In this document: positions 17,672-26,071 of the stretch, in pieces
Layout: each line of letters begins with the position of its first letter
How positions within the stretch are numbered: position 1 is the first letter of the stretch
NCBI GenBank assembly: GCA_025355385.1
Contig: JANXZS010000248.1
Span: 1 to 45,732 of the forward strand
Source of the DNA: Acidobacteriaceae bacterium
GTDB taxonomy: Bacteria > Acidobacteriota > Terriglobia > Terriglobales > Acidobacteriaceae
Direction: 5' to 3'
DNA: 45,732 nt
The notes under the pieces: model-generated
The model's input: the letters and a program-made list of their open reading frames with translations, nothing else
The model's database searches: none
Told to the model about the DNA's origin: nothing
Translations under genes and position numbers: made by a program

Positions 17672-18429
17672 TGATTCGTTTCTTTCAATTCGCTTCAGCC
17701 GTCCTTCTATTGGCCCTGGTCGCTCTTCTTGCTGCCATCACGACGATGCACTTCGCCATCCATGGCGCCGAAGTGAACATCCCCGATTTTCGCGGAATGA
17801 CCGTGCCCGAAGCCACTCACAGGGCGATCATCCTTGGCGTTAACCTGAGCGTGGACAACCGCTTCTACTCAGCAGAGGTTCCAGCAGACCGCGTCCTGAG
17901 CCAGTCGCCAGGGCCGGGTACCGTAGTTCGCCGCGAATGGCACGTACGGATCGCGCAAAGCCTTGGGCCGCAACGGGTTTCCATACCGAACGTCGTGGGA
18001 CAAGAGGAGCGGCTGGCAACAATCCAGATTCGCCGCCTCGGCCTTGACATTGGCACCCTGGCACACCTGCCCGTGGACAGCGCTGCACCGGGAACTGTGA
18101 TCGCGCAAACTCCTCCGCCAGATGCTGCCGGAGTGGAACGCCCAACCGTCAGCCTACTGATTGCGGCGGTACCCACCGCGCCACCGGTGGGATTCGTAAT
18201 GCCCGATCTGACGGGCCAGACTGCCGCCGCTGCCAGCTATGCCGTAACCCGCGCCGGGCTGAAACTGGCTGCGTGGAAAGATCTTTCGCTGCCAATCGAA
18301 CCGCCGTCGCTGACTCTCAGCCAACCCATGGCACCGCTGGTCGCGCCGGGGACAGTGGTTGCGCAGAGTCCCTCTCCGGGCCACCGCGTGGATCCGACAA
18401 TGGGAGTGGAACTCACCATCGCGCGATAA
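17671..18429 (+). CDS. Membrane-anchored protein with three PASTA domains
   Basis: One N-terminal transmembrane helix (about 5-29, FASAVLLLALVALLAAITT) is followed by three PASTA repeats outside the membrane. These are about 35-100 (VNIPDFRGMTVPEA), 103-165 (VSIPNVVGQEE) and 178-252 (FVMPDLTGQTAAAA), and each ends with the usual V-I/V-x-Q-x-P-x-P-G-type turn. PASTA domains bind peptidoglycan fragments in Ser/Thr kinases and penicillin-binding proteins, but no kinase or transpeptidase domain is attached here (252 residues). Translation is coupled to the OsmC gene by TAATG. A cell-wall sensing or anchoring role is inferred. Confidence 0.85.
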   Translation: MIRFFQFASAVLLLALVALLAAITTMHFAIHGAEVNIPDFRGMTVPEATHRAIILGVNLSVDNRFYSAEVPADRVLSQSPGPGTVVRREWHVRIAQSLGPQRVSIPNVVGQEERLATIQIRRLGLDIGTLAHLPVDSAAPGTVIAQTPPPDAAGVERPTVSLLIAAVPTAPPVGFVMPDLTGQTAAAASYAVTRAGLKLAAWKDLSLPIEPPSLTLSQPMAPLVAPGTVVAQSPSPGHRVDPTMGVELTIAR

Positions 18430-18438
18430 GGACACGTG

Positions 18439-18556
18439 CTAGAGCAGAAGCAGGGTTACTGTAAGGTGAGCCACAGATCTCTGCAGGCATTTTCATCAAG
18501 AAAATGCCTACATCGCTGTAGATAGATACATCACTCTATCCCTGCTTCTGCTCTAG
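18439..18556. repeat. Nested inverted-repeat element between convergent genes
   Basis: A perfect 17-bp inverted repeat (18439-18455 with 18540-18556) encloses further stems: a 10-bp perfect hairpin 18485-18494/18500-18509 with loop ATCAA, CTGT/ACAG at 18459-18476, and GATAG/CTATC at 18521-18540. A 5-bp stem at 18508-18521 is an alternative to the inner hairpin. The right arm covers the rsmB stop codon (18553-18555). It lies between the PASTA gene and rsmB and may be a bidirectional terminator, a MITE-like repeat or a structured RNA. The pairing is seen; the function is open. Confidence 0.8.
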
Positions 18557-19905
18557 TCACGAACCAACATCGCAGCGAAGAAGCCGTCGCAGGCATGAAC
18601 GCCGGGAAGCGTGCGCAGATAGCCATTGCGGACGCCAGTTAGCGCGAGAGCGGCAGCGCCTTCCACGTTGCATGCTCCACTCTCGACCAGCCTGGCCAGT
18701 CGGTCCTTCACGCTCACTAGTCGATAGCCGGGGGAGGATTGCAAGCACTCCGCAATCACCTGCTCATTTTCCTCGGGCTCGAGTGAGCAAGTTGAATACA
18801 GCAAGTGCCCATGCGGCTTCAGCGTCGCCATGGCGGACTTGAGGATAATCAACTGCCGCGCCTTGTGGCGCACAATATCCTCGACCTTCAGGCGATGGCG
18901 GATCTCGGGATTGCGCGCAATCGTTCCTGTCCCACTGCAGGGAACGTCGCACAGCACTAGATCGAATTCATCTTTGAAAAGCAACTTGGCCGCATCCGCA
19001 ACTTGGAAACGTACCTGAGTCTTCTCCGGAAGTGCCCGCAGCAGGCCCTTCATCTGCTCCAGTCGTCGCATGCTGACATCGCAGGCGACGATGGACGACG
19101 CGGGATTATTCTCCGCGAGGATTGTCGTTTTGCCTCCGGGTGCAGCGCAACAATCCAGAATCAGAGTTCCCTCTCCGGCCAGTTCAGCCACAAGTTGGGA
19201 GCCCTCGTCCTGAATGCGCACCAAACCTTTGCGATATGCAACCGTGGCTGTTACATCTCCCTTGATGACCTTGCGCGCGCGTGTGAGATAACTGGCTGCA
19301 GCAATCTCAATGCCTTCCTGCTGCAGCGCTTCTTCGGCATCGGTTGAAACAATCCGCACGTGCAGAGGAGGCTGTTCCTGATCGAAAGCGCAGATCGATG
19401 CTGCAGCTTCCAGCCCATAGTTTTCCGCCCATCGCTCTACCAGCCACGCAGGATGGGCCGTGGCGCTGGCGACTCCGGCAGGCGTAGAGGACTCGTGGGT
19501 CGAGCGTGCTCCGCCGGTAGCTACCTTCCGCAGGACGGCATTGACCATGCCCGCGGCGAATTTATTCTCCGCCCGTTTAGCCAGTTCCACGCTCTCAGAG
19601 ATGGCAGCGTGCGCCGGAATCCGATCCAGATGCAGTAGCTGAAAAGCTCCCAATCGCAGGGCAATGCGTACCTCGTCACTCAGTCGGTTATCAGGCCGTT
19701 TGAGAGACGCGTCTACCTGTGCGTCCAAGGCGATCTGCCAGCGCAGTGTTCCCATCACCAGATTGGTGCAGAGATTTCGATCGACAGATGCCAACACTTC
19801 TACCTGCCGCGTGCGCAGTAGTTCATCGCAGTGCCCCTGATTTCTTTCTATCTTCAGCAGAATGTCAAATGCGGCCACACGTGTGGGCGTAATCGTAACA
19901 GCCAT
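18553..19905 (-). CDS. rsmB: 16S rRNA m5C967 methyltransferase RsmB
   Basis: Methylates C967 of 16S rRNA using SAM. The N-terminal NusB-like RNA-binding part (about 1-140, with ALRLGAFQLLHLDRIPAHAAISESV) precedes a Rossmann methyltransferase. Motifs are LILDCCAAPGGKTTILAE, the first catalytic cysteine in CDVPCSGTGTIARNPE, and the second in YSTCSLEPEENE, the two-Cys arrangement of m5C enzymes. It has 450 residues. The ATG at 19905 begins 2 bp after the fmt stop with an AAGG site, so the genes are coupled. The stop codon is inside the right arm of the inverted repeat at 18540-18556. Confidence 0.95.
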   Translation of the reverse strand: MAVTITPTRVAAFDILLKIERNQGHCDELLRTRQVEVLASVDRNLCTNLVMGTLRWQIALDAQVDASLKRPDNRLSDEVRIALRLGAFQLLHLDRIPAHAAISESVELAKRAENKFAAGMVNAVLRKVATGGARSTHESSTPAGVASATAHPAWLVERWAENYGLEAAASICAFDQEQPPLHVRIVSTDAEEALQQEGIEIAAASYLTRARKVIKGDVTATVAYRKGLVRIQDEGSQLVAELAGEGTLILDCCAAPGGKTTILAENNPASSIVACDVSMRRLEQMKGLLRALPEKTQVRFQVADAAKLLFKDEFDLVLCDVPCSGTGTIARNPEIRHRLKVEDIVRHKARQLIILKSAMATLKPHGHLLYSTCSLEPEENEQVIAECLQSSPGYRLVSVKDRLARLVESGACNVEGAAALALTGVRNGYLRTLPGVHACDGFFAAMLVRD

Positions 19906-19907
19906 GG

Positions 19908-20843
19908 TTACCTTAGCTTCTCGCCACTTGTCAGGGCGTGCCCGCGGAGGAAGTCTGCGGCCAGCATCCGCTTTTTACCTTCGAGTTGGACTTCCAATAC
20001 TTCCAGCCAGGTGCCTTCGCCACAAGCGGCGAACCAGTGTCCCTGTTCCACAACAACCTCGCCCGGTTCCGTCGTGCGCTCTGGGCGCTCAGCGACCTGA
20101 ATGCGGGAGAGAACAGTCTTTTTTCCCTGGAGTGTCGTGTAAACTCCGGGCCATGGCTGAAAGCCTCTCCAACGATTGAATATTTCATGTGCGCTGCGAT
20201 GGAAATCGATCACGCCCTCCTCTCGCTTCAGAATGGGTGCGAGGGTTGCCAGGCTTTCGTCCTGCATCGTGGGAGCGATAGTCCCCGCTTCAAGTCCTGC
20301 CAGCGTCTCCACCATCAGTAGGGCACCCCTTTGCGCCAACAATGGAAACAGATCGACAGAGGTCTGGTTGGGCAGAATAGACAATCTGGCCTGAAGCAGC
20401 ATCTCGCCCGTGTCCAAGCCCTCGTCGATACGCATGGTGGTCGCTCCCGTCTCCGTCTCGCCCATCGCCACGGCCCACTGTATAGGAGCAGCGCCGCGAT
20501 ACTTCGGCAGCAGGGAAGCGTGCAGATTCAGGTTTCCGTGCGGCGGCAGATCGAGCATCCACCTCGGAACAATACGGCCATACGCGACAACAAGAATCGC
20601 GTCAGGATGGATTGCCTCCAGTTGCGCGCGGAACTCCAGGTTGCTCTTGAGCTTCTCCGGTTGCACCACCGGCAATCCGCGGGCAAGTGATATCTGCTTT
20701 AGGGGGGGCGCTGTCAATTGCATGCCGCGGCCACTGGGCCGGTCCGGTTGCGTCACCACTAATTCGACGCGATGACCGGCCTTCAGCACTGCTTCCAAAG
20801 TGGGCACGGCAAATTGCGGCGTTCCGCAAAAGACCAGCTTCAC
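19908..20843 (-). CDS. fmt: Methionyl-tRNA formyltransferase
   Basis: Formylates initiator Met-tRNA with 10-formyl-tetrahydrofolate. Signatures are VFCGTPQFAVPTLEAV at the start, VVAYGRIVPRWMLD, the catalytic NLHASLLPKYRGAAPIQWA (Asn and His), and the Asp in DEGLDTGEML. I take the GTG at 20843 (311 residues), which has GGAGGGA 5 bp upstream; the frame stays open to 20891, just after the def stop, but those 16 residues are not family-like. It lies between def and rsmB, the classical def-fmt-rsmB order, linking formylation, deformylation and ribosome maturation. Confidence 0.96.
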   Translation of the reverse strand: MKLVFCGTPQFAVPTLEAVLKAGHRVELVVTQPDRPSGRGMQLTAPPLKQISLARGLPVVQPEKLKSNLEFRAQLEAIHPDAILVVAYGRIVPRWMLDLPPHGNLNLHASLLPKYRGAAPIQWAVAMGETETGATTMRIDEGLDTGEMLLQARLSILPNQTSVDLFPLLAQRGALLMVETLAGLEAGTIAPTMQDESLATLAPILKREEGVIDFHRSAHEIFNRWRGFQPWPGVYTTLQGKKTVLSRIQVAERPERTTEPGEVVVEQGHWFAACGEGTWLEVLEVQLEGKKRMLAADFLRGHALTSGEKLR

Positions 20844-20892
20844 ATCTCCCTCCGCACTGGAAATAGTGGCGCGGCAGGCATCGGCCAGCACG

Positions 20893-21402
20893 CTACCACT
20901 CGCCCGCCCTTTGCAGCTTGCGAATCTGGCGCAGTGCCAGATCGCGCTTCAGCATGCTGATGCGAAAGATAAACAGTATCCCGTCCAGATGATCGATCTC
21001 ATGCTGGATACATCGCGACAGAAGCGTCTCCACATCCTTTTCGAACCACTTGCCCTCCAGGTCCTGCGCGCGTACCACCACTCTGGCGGCACGAGAAACC
21101 TTTGCGCGAATTTCGGGCAGACTTAGGCAGCCTTCGTCCTCATGCTGCTTTCCCTCCTGCAAAATGATTTCGGGATTGACGAGGACGAGCCTGTCCTCGC
21201 GGTTCTTCTTGAAACTCAGATCGACAACCGTCAGGCGTTTCGACACGCCGACTTGCGGTGCTGCCAGCCCAATGCCTTCCGCCGCGTACATCGACTCAAA
21301 CATATCGTTCGCCAGCGCATGCAGTTCTTCATTGAAATCCGTTACTGGCTGCGCGAGTCGCTGCAGGATCGGGTCGGGATACTTAACTATAGGAAGAACC
21401 AT
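20893..21402 (-). CDS. def: Peptide deformylase
   Basis: Removes the formyl group from new proteins. All three metalloprotease motifs are present: GIGLAAPQVG, EGCLSLPE (Cys ligand) and QHEIDHLDG (two His ligands and the catalytic Glu). With ATG 21402 the protein begins MVLPIVKYPDPIL, the standard family start, at 169 residues. A further ATG at 21441 would add 13 residues and overlap the aroC stop by about 12 bp; it has no better site. The next gene, fmt, follows within 50 bp. Confidence 0.95.
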   Translation of the reverse strand: MVLPIVKYPDPILQRLAQPVTDFNEELHALANDMFESMYAAEGIGLAAPQVGVSKRLTVVDLSFKKNREDRLVLVNPEIILQEGKQHEDEGCLSLPEIRAKVSRAARVVVRAQDLEGKWFEKDVETLLSRCIQHEIDHLDGILFIFRISMLKRDLALRQIRKLQRAGEW

Positions 21403-21428
21403 GGGTGAACTCTCTCGCGCCTTCAATC

Positions 21429-22607
21429 TTAGTAGCGACATATCTGCTCAAGATACCCCTTGTAATTGCGCAGGAGCTCTTGGGCGGAATCGCCACCGAA
21501 TTTTTCCAACACCAGCTTGGCCATCGCGAATGCCACCATTGCCTCAGCGGCCACACCAGCGGCTGGGACCACGCAGATATCACTCCGCTCATAGGCGGCC
21601 TTGGTAACTTCTCGGGTTTCAAATGCAACCGACGTTAGTGGTCGGCGCAGTGTCGAGATAGGTTTCAGATACCCTCGCACCACGATATCTTCGCCGTTTG
21701 AGATGCCGCCCTCAATGCCTCCCGCGTTGTTGTGATCGCGCGTAAACCGCGTGTGCCCCACCTGCTCCTCGTCGCTGTAGGCGATAGCATCATGTACCTC
21801 GGAGCCAAACGACTGCGAGGCTGTCACGCCACGGCCAATCTCCACTGCTTTGACGGCCTGCAGCGACATAACGGTCCAGGCAAGGATGCCGTCCAGGCGC
21901 TCGTCCCAGTTCGCATACGTGCCGATGCCAGCCGGTGCCCCATGTACGACTACCTCAAAGACCCCGCCGATGGTGTCCCCGGTTTTTACTGCGTGGTCAA
22001 CCTCTGCCTTCATGCGCTGTTCGGTCTCATGGTCAGCGCAATTCAGCAATACTTCTTCGCGATTCGAAAGCGCTGCGATCTCGTCCCACCCCGGGTTGCG
22101 TTCCAGTTCCACCCTTCCAACGCGAACCACATGACTAGTCACCTCAATGTTCAAGGCACGCAGGAGAATCTTGGCAAAGGCTCCGCCTGCTACGCGCGCC
22201 GTCGATTCACGAGCAGACGCCCGCTCCAGCACATAGCGCGCATCCGTGAAGCCATACTTCAGAGCACCCGCCAGATCCGCGTGACCGGGTCGCGGCGAAG
22301 CGACTGCTTTGTGCTTTTCAGGGTCGCCCGCCTCAACCGGCAGAATCTCTTCCCAGTTTTTCCAGTCGTGGTTGGCAATCTCTATCGCTATTGGGGAGCC
22401 GATTGTCTTACCGTGCCGCACCCCGGAAAGCACGTGTGCCTGGTCCCTCTCGATCCGCATGCGTCCGCCACGGCCGTAGCCTTGCTGGCGGCGCCAAAGT
22501 TCGCGGTTCACGAAGTCGAGACTCACTTCGAGACCGGCCGGAAGTCCTGATACAAGAGCAATCAAGCTCTCGCCGTGCGATTCACCTGCAGTAGAAAAAC
22601 GGATCAT
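21429..22607 (-). CDS. aroC: Chorismate synthase
   Basis: The last step of the shikimate pathway, converting EPSP to chorismate with reduced FMN. The family signatures are clear: FSTAGESHGESL at the N-terminus, GRGGRMRIERDQ, RPGHADLAGALKYG, RASARESTARVAGGA, and near the end GGIEGGISNGEDIVVRGYLKPI. The 392 residues are typical of the long form. The start is ATG 22607 with a weak ribosome site, 66 bp after the EVE gene. It sits at the head of def-fmt-rsmB; the pairing of shikimate and translation genes is unusual but the array is tight. The product feeds the menaquinone methyltransferase step encoded elsewhere in the window. Confidence 0.96.
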   Translation of the reverse strand: MIRFSTAGESHGESLIALVSGLPAGLEVSLDFVNRELWRRQQGYGRGGRMRIERDQAHVLSGVRHGKTIGSPIAIEIANHDWKNWEEILPVEAGDPEKHKAVASPRPGHADLAGALKYGFTDARYVLERASARESTARVAGGAFAKILLRALNIEVTSHVVRVGRVELERNPGWDEIAALSNREEVLLNCADHETEQRMKAEVDHAVKTGDTIGGVFEVVVHGAPAGIGTYANWDERLDGILAWTVMSLQAVKAVEIGRGVTASQSFGSEVHDAIAYSDEEQVGHTRFTRDHNNAGGIEGGISNGEDIVVRGYLKPISTLRRPLTSVAFETREVTKAAYERSDICVVPAAGVAAEAMVAFAMAKLVLEKFGGDSAQELLRNYKGYLEQICRY

Positions 22608-22673
22608 GGGCGTGAGAAACCAGCATCGATTGTAACGCAGCTCAGGGCGATCCTTGACTTGGGGGAAGGACCG

Positions 22674-23051
22674 CTATGCGATCAGCCAACCATACTGCTC
22701 ATCCGTCAATGGGACCACGGAGAGCCGTCCCTGCTTCAGGAGGGGAGATGCCGCAAAGAGCTTTTCGTTCTTAATATCCGCCAGGGCCTTTGGATTTTTT
22801 AGCGGCTTGCCGGCTTGGATGCGCACCAGCGGAGCCTTTGCATCGGTAGTATCCACCGACAGCACCTTCGCGGTCCCAATCGCCACCCGCACACCACCGG
22901 TGTGGTAGAGAATGAGCCGGTCTCCGGGCCTCATTGCAGCTAGGAAGATAAGCGCCTGCGGATTTGAAACGCCATCCCAGATGGTTTTTTTGTCGCGCTC
23001 CAGGTCCGCGAACGAGTACGAGTCGGGCTCCGTTTTCAGCAGGTAGGGCAT
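22674..23051 (-). CDS. EVE-domain protein
   Basis: A 125-residue single EVE domain (PUA-like fold related to YTH), a fold that recognises modified nucleotides. Seen in the sequence are MPYLLKTEPDSYSFADL, the WDGVSNPQA segment with its conserved W-D-G-V-x-N, and MRPGDRLILYHTGG. These are the typical strands around the base-binding pocket. It starts 2 bp after the yhaM-like stop, so translation is coupled. EVE proteins often lie near RNA or DNA metabolism genes, which fits its neighbours. The ligand is unknown. Confidence 0.88.
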   Translation of the reverse strand: MPYLLKTEPDSYSFADLERDKKTIWDGVSNPQALIFLAAMRPGDRLILYHTGGVRVAIGTAKVLSVDTTDAKAPLVRIQAGKPLKNPKALADIKNEKLFAASPLLKQGRLSVVPLTDEQYGWLIA

Positions 23052-23053
23052 TG

Positions 23054-24067
23054 CTAGACCTCCCCGGATCCGCTTCTGGATCCGCTTGCCGCATCGGCGA
23101 GAAAGCCGGTCGTATTCAATAGCGAGCGCTCCATCGCCCGAATCCAGTCAGTAAACTGATCTGCAGGTCGCCCCTGAGCCAAGCTCCGTTCTAGCTCGCT
23201 TCGGATGGTCTGCATTTTGGCGTCCATATCATCCAGGTAGTGCAGCAGCACCGCCTCTGGAATCATGGGAAGTTTCGGCGAGCCAAATGCGTACTGGCCA
23301 TGGTGACTCAAGATCATGTGCTCGACCAGCAGCCGCAAATTCGGGGGGAAATCCGGCAAGGACTCCAGTTTTTTCTCCACCATGCCGATGCCTATGGTGA
23401 TATGGCCGAGCAACTGGCCCTCCATTGTGTAGCTGAAGCCGGTCGTCCAGGCCAGCTCGCGTAGCTTTCCGATGTCGTGCAGTACCACGCCGGTCAGCAA
23501 CAGATCCCGGTTGATATCCGGATAATGGCCCGCAGCCAGGTGGGCAATGCCCAGGAGAGAGACAATGTGCTCCAGCAAGCCGCCAATCCACGCGTGATGC
23601 ATTCCCTTGGCCGCTGGAGCATCGCGCAAAGCCGAGGAGATCTGCTTGTCGTCAAGAAAACCTGTGAGCAGCGCTTTCAGATGCGGATCGTGGAAGCTGG
23701 AGACATACTTCGTCAACTCCAGCCACAGGGCATCGATGTCCTTCGTGGTCTTGGGTAGAAAGTCTCCGAGATCAAACTCGCCCAGAGGCGCGCGTTTGAT
23801 GCGATCCACTTTAAGCTGCAGCCGACCGTCGAAGCGGCAGACAGTGGCGCGAACCTTGACCACCTCGCCTTGCTCGAAAAGCGGAATGCACTCAGTAACG
23901 TTGTCCCACATTCGCCCCTCCACCTGCCCGGTCTTATCGGTCAGGATGAGCGCCAGATACGGGGTGGCATCTTTCTTGGTGCGGACCTGCTTTTGAGTCG
24001 CCACAAAAAAAGAGGTGATCGCTTTATCTTCGTGTGCAGCAAAGTCCGCTATATATAGGTCTTTCAT
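23054..24067 (-). CDS. YhaM-like 3'-5' exoribonuclease (OB fold + HD domain)
   Basis: 337 residues. An N-terminal OB-fold (about 15-95, with LTDKTGQVEGRMWD) precedes an HD phosphohydrolase domain, with the metal ligands in MHHAWIGGLLEHIV and VLHDIGKLREL and a further His pair in ILSHHGQYAFGSP. The architecture matches Bacillus YhaM and Staphylococcus CbfI, which degrade RNA from the 3' end. In this genome it is probably also a cytosolic nuclease. It begins 17 bp after the surA-like stop and runs directly into the EVE gene, suggesting a joint role in RNA handling. Confidence 0.86.
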   Translation of the reverse strand: MKDLYIADFAAHEDKAITSFFVATQKQVRTKKDATPYLALILTDKTGQVEGRMWDNVTECIPLFEQGEVVKVRATVCRFDGRLQLKVDRIKRAPLGEFDLGDFLPKTTKDIDALWLELTKYVSSFHDPHLKALLTGFLDDKQISSALRDAPAAKGMHHAWIGGLLEHIVSLLGIAHLAAGHYPDINRDLLLTGVVLHDIGKLRELAWTTGFSYTMEGQLLGHITIGIGMVEKKLESLPDFPPNLRLLVEHMILSHHGQYAFGSPKLPMIPEAVLLHYLDDMDAKMQTIRSELERSLAQGRPADQFTDWIRAMERSLLNTTGFLADAASGSRSGSGEV

Positions 24068-24084
24068 CTCTTGCCTGAGCAGTC

Positions 24085-25851
24085 TTACTGTGGTGGTGCC
24101 GGAGTGGGTTGCGCCTCGGGTGGTGGAGGAGGTGTGGCAGCAGGCGGCGTGGAAGCGGCCGGAACATTGGGCGGCGCCTCAGCCGGTTGCGGCGGTTTCA
24201 CCGTCTCGGAATAGCGAACCTTGTCGCCTGTACGCTTTGGTTTTTTTGTCTTTTTTGAAGTGTCGCCGTCCAGCCCGAGCGGGGCTGCCTGCGTATTCTG
24301 CGTAGCTGTCTCGTCGTCGCTCGGAGGCGCTGGCGCAAATGGATCCGCCTTCGGACCCTTCGGCTGCTTCACCTTCGGTAGTTTAGCTCGATCGCTGAAG
24401 CGCTTTTTAGCCGGTACTGGCGCCGCGCTCTCCAGCGGGTTGGTTGGTTCTTCTACAGCGGCCTGCTCGACTGGCGCGGCGGGAGCGGCCCCCGCGTCCT
24501 GATGCTCCGTCTCCCCCGCGACAACCGGCAAGGTCTCCCGGGGAGATTGGCCGTAGCGAATCTTTTCTCTTTTCCCTACCTTCATGGCCAGCGGCTTGCT
24601 AACGGCAGCCTGCTTCTTAGTCGGGGCAACTGCTGCTTCACCGGTAACAGCCGCAGGTGTGGCAGAGTCTGACGGCGCGGCAGCCGCCGCAGCCTGCACC
24701 GCGCGACCACGCGCCGTCTGCCGGTAGCGAACCACGGTGGTCTTCTTTTTCTTCTTCGCAGCCGGAGGTGTGTAAGCACTGTATATCGGCTTTGTCTGGT
24801 GAGGACTGGCGCCAGTGTCTACGTAACCCGGCGTGATATCGATGAAGGCATCTACCCGCATCTTCGTCATGTATTGCCGCAGGGCAGGCTGCATGCGTTC
24901 CATGTACGCCGCTTCCTCCACCTGTTGTGCAACCGCCTGCATGGGGGCGGCACCTCCACGCGGATGCTCAACTACCTTCAGGATTACAAAGCCCTGCTTG
25001 GTGCGAATGGCATCCGTGGTCTGACCCGCGTCCAGCGCGAACGTCTTGTCCTCAAGCGCCTTTGCCAGAGAGCCCCGGCGAAAACTTCCCAGATCGCCAC
25101 CTTGCTGCGCCGTGGGCCCACTCGAAGAGCTCTTTGCCAGTGTGCCAAATTCGGCTCCCGCCTTGATCTTGGCGACTATTTCATTCGCTTTGGTCTCTGC
25201 TGCTGCAACCTTAGCCGCGTCGTCGGTCTCTGTCGTCGGTATCAGGATCTCGCTCAGGCGGACCGATTCCGGTTGATCGAATTCTGCCTTGTGAGCTTGG
25301 TAGTAACGCTGCGTGTCGCTCTGCGATAGTTGAATGTGCCGCCCAACCTCTTCCCGTACCACCGACTGGGTGATGATGGCGTTGCGCTGGCTCTGCTTGA
25401 AGTCCTCGAAGGAAACCCCTTGCGACTGTGCAGCCTTTTCGAGGTCTTCCATCGAATCCAGGTGGTTCTGTTTACGGATCTCGTCGAGTTGCTTGATGAG
25501 CTCGGTTTCGCCCGTAATGCCCAGTTCCTTGCCTTTCGAGAGCAGGAGCTGTTGGTCAATCAGGTCGCGCAGCAGATCCTTGCGCCGCGCTTCCATGTCT
25601 CCGTTGCTGCGACGCACCTCGGACTGCAACTGCTGATCGGCGCGTTCATAATCCGATCGGCTGATGATCTGGTCGTTGACGCGAGCAAGGATATTCTCAA
25701 CCACGACGCCCTGGGTGGGGGCCTGAGGCTGGGGCTGCTGCGCCTGCGCGGGGGCAGGCATCGGAAGGGTGGATTGGCTGAGTGCCGAGGTGGCCACAAG
25801 GGCGGTGCTCAGAAGCAGCATGGCCGGTGAGTACGGGAATCGAAGAATCAT
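24085..25851 (-). CDS. SurA-like peptidylprolyl isomerase with a long repetitive tail
   Basis: A periplasmic folding factor of 588 residues. Signal-like start MILRFPYSPAMLLLSTALVA with a likely cut after SALS; a SurA N-terminal domain (about 50-190, ILARVNDQIISRSDYER); then one parvulin domain (about 195-300, with VRLSEILIP, AEFGTLAKSSSSG, GGDLGSFRRG and TKQGFVILKV). After about residue 345 comes a 240-residue Lys/Ala/Pro tail holding four similar nine-residue motifs: VVRYRQTAR (373), KIRYGQSPR (430), KKRFSDRAK-like (482-490) and KVRYSETVK (544). I chose ATG 25851 because it gives the signal peptide; the frame is open to 25911. It heads the seven-gene minus-strand array. The tail has no function I recognise; surface or cell-wall binding is a guess. 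Confidence 0.85.
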   Translation of the reverse strand: MILRFPYSPAMLLLSTALVATSALSQSTLPMPAPAQAQQPQPQAPTQGVVVENILARVNDQIISRSDYERADQQLQSEVRRSNGDMEARRKDLLRDLIDQQLLLSKGKELGITGETELIKQLDEIRKQNHLDSMEDLEKAAQSQGVSFEDFKQSQRNAIITQSVVREEVGRHIQLSQSDTQRYYQAHKAEFDQPESVRLSEILIPTTETDDAAKVAAAETKANEIVAKIKAGAEFGTLAKSSSSGPTAQQGGDLGSFRRGSLAKALEDKTFALDAGQTTDAIRTKQGFVILKVVEHPRGGAAPMQAVAQQVEEAAYMERMQPALRQYMTKMRVDAFIDITPGYVDTGASPHQTKPIYSAYTPPAAKKKKKTTVVRYRQTARGRAVQAAAAAAPSDSATPAAVTGEAAVAPTKKQAAVSKPLAMKVGKREKIRYGQSPRETLPVVAGETEHQDAGAAPAAPVEQAAVEEPTNPLESAAPVPAKKRFSDRAKLPKVKQPKGPKADPFAPAPPSDDETATQNTQAAPLGLDGDTSKKTKKPKRTGDKVRYSETVKPPQPAEAPPNVPAASTPPAATPPPPPEAQPTPAPPQ

Positions 25852-26071
25852 GTGTCTTAACGTCTCGATGAGGACAACCTGGCGGCGGTTTACCGGGTAT
25901 GCATCCCTCAAGGAACGCGCTCCCGGTCTGACCGTAATGACTTGCGATTGCTGACAGGCTCCGCTTAAGCCATTCTAAACGCCCGTAGCCCTAAATCCAA
26001 TTCGACGGCTGCGAACGCCGCAAATCGCTCCCCTCGACTACCGCCTGTTTGATTGGAGGCAGCAGCAGAAG

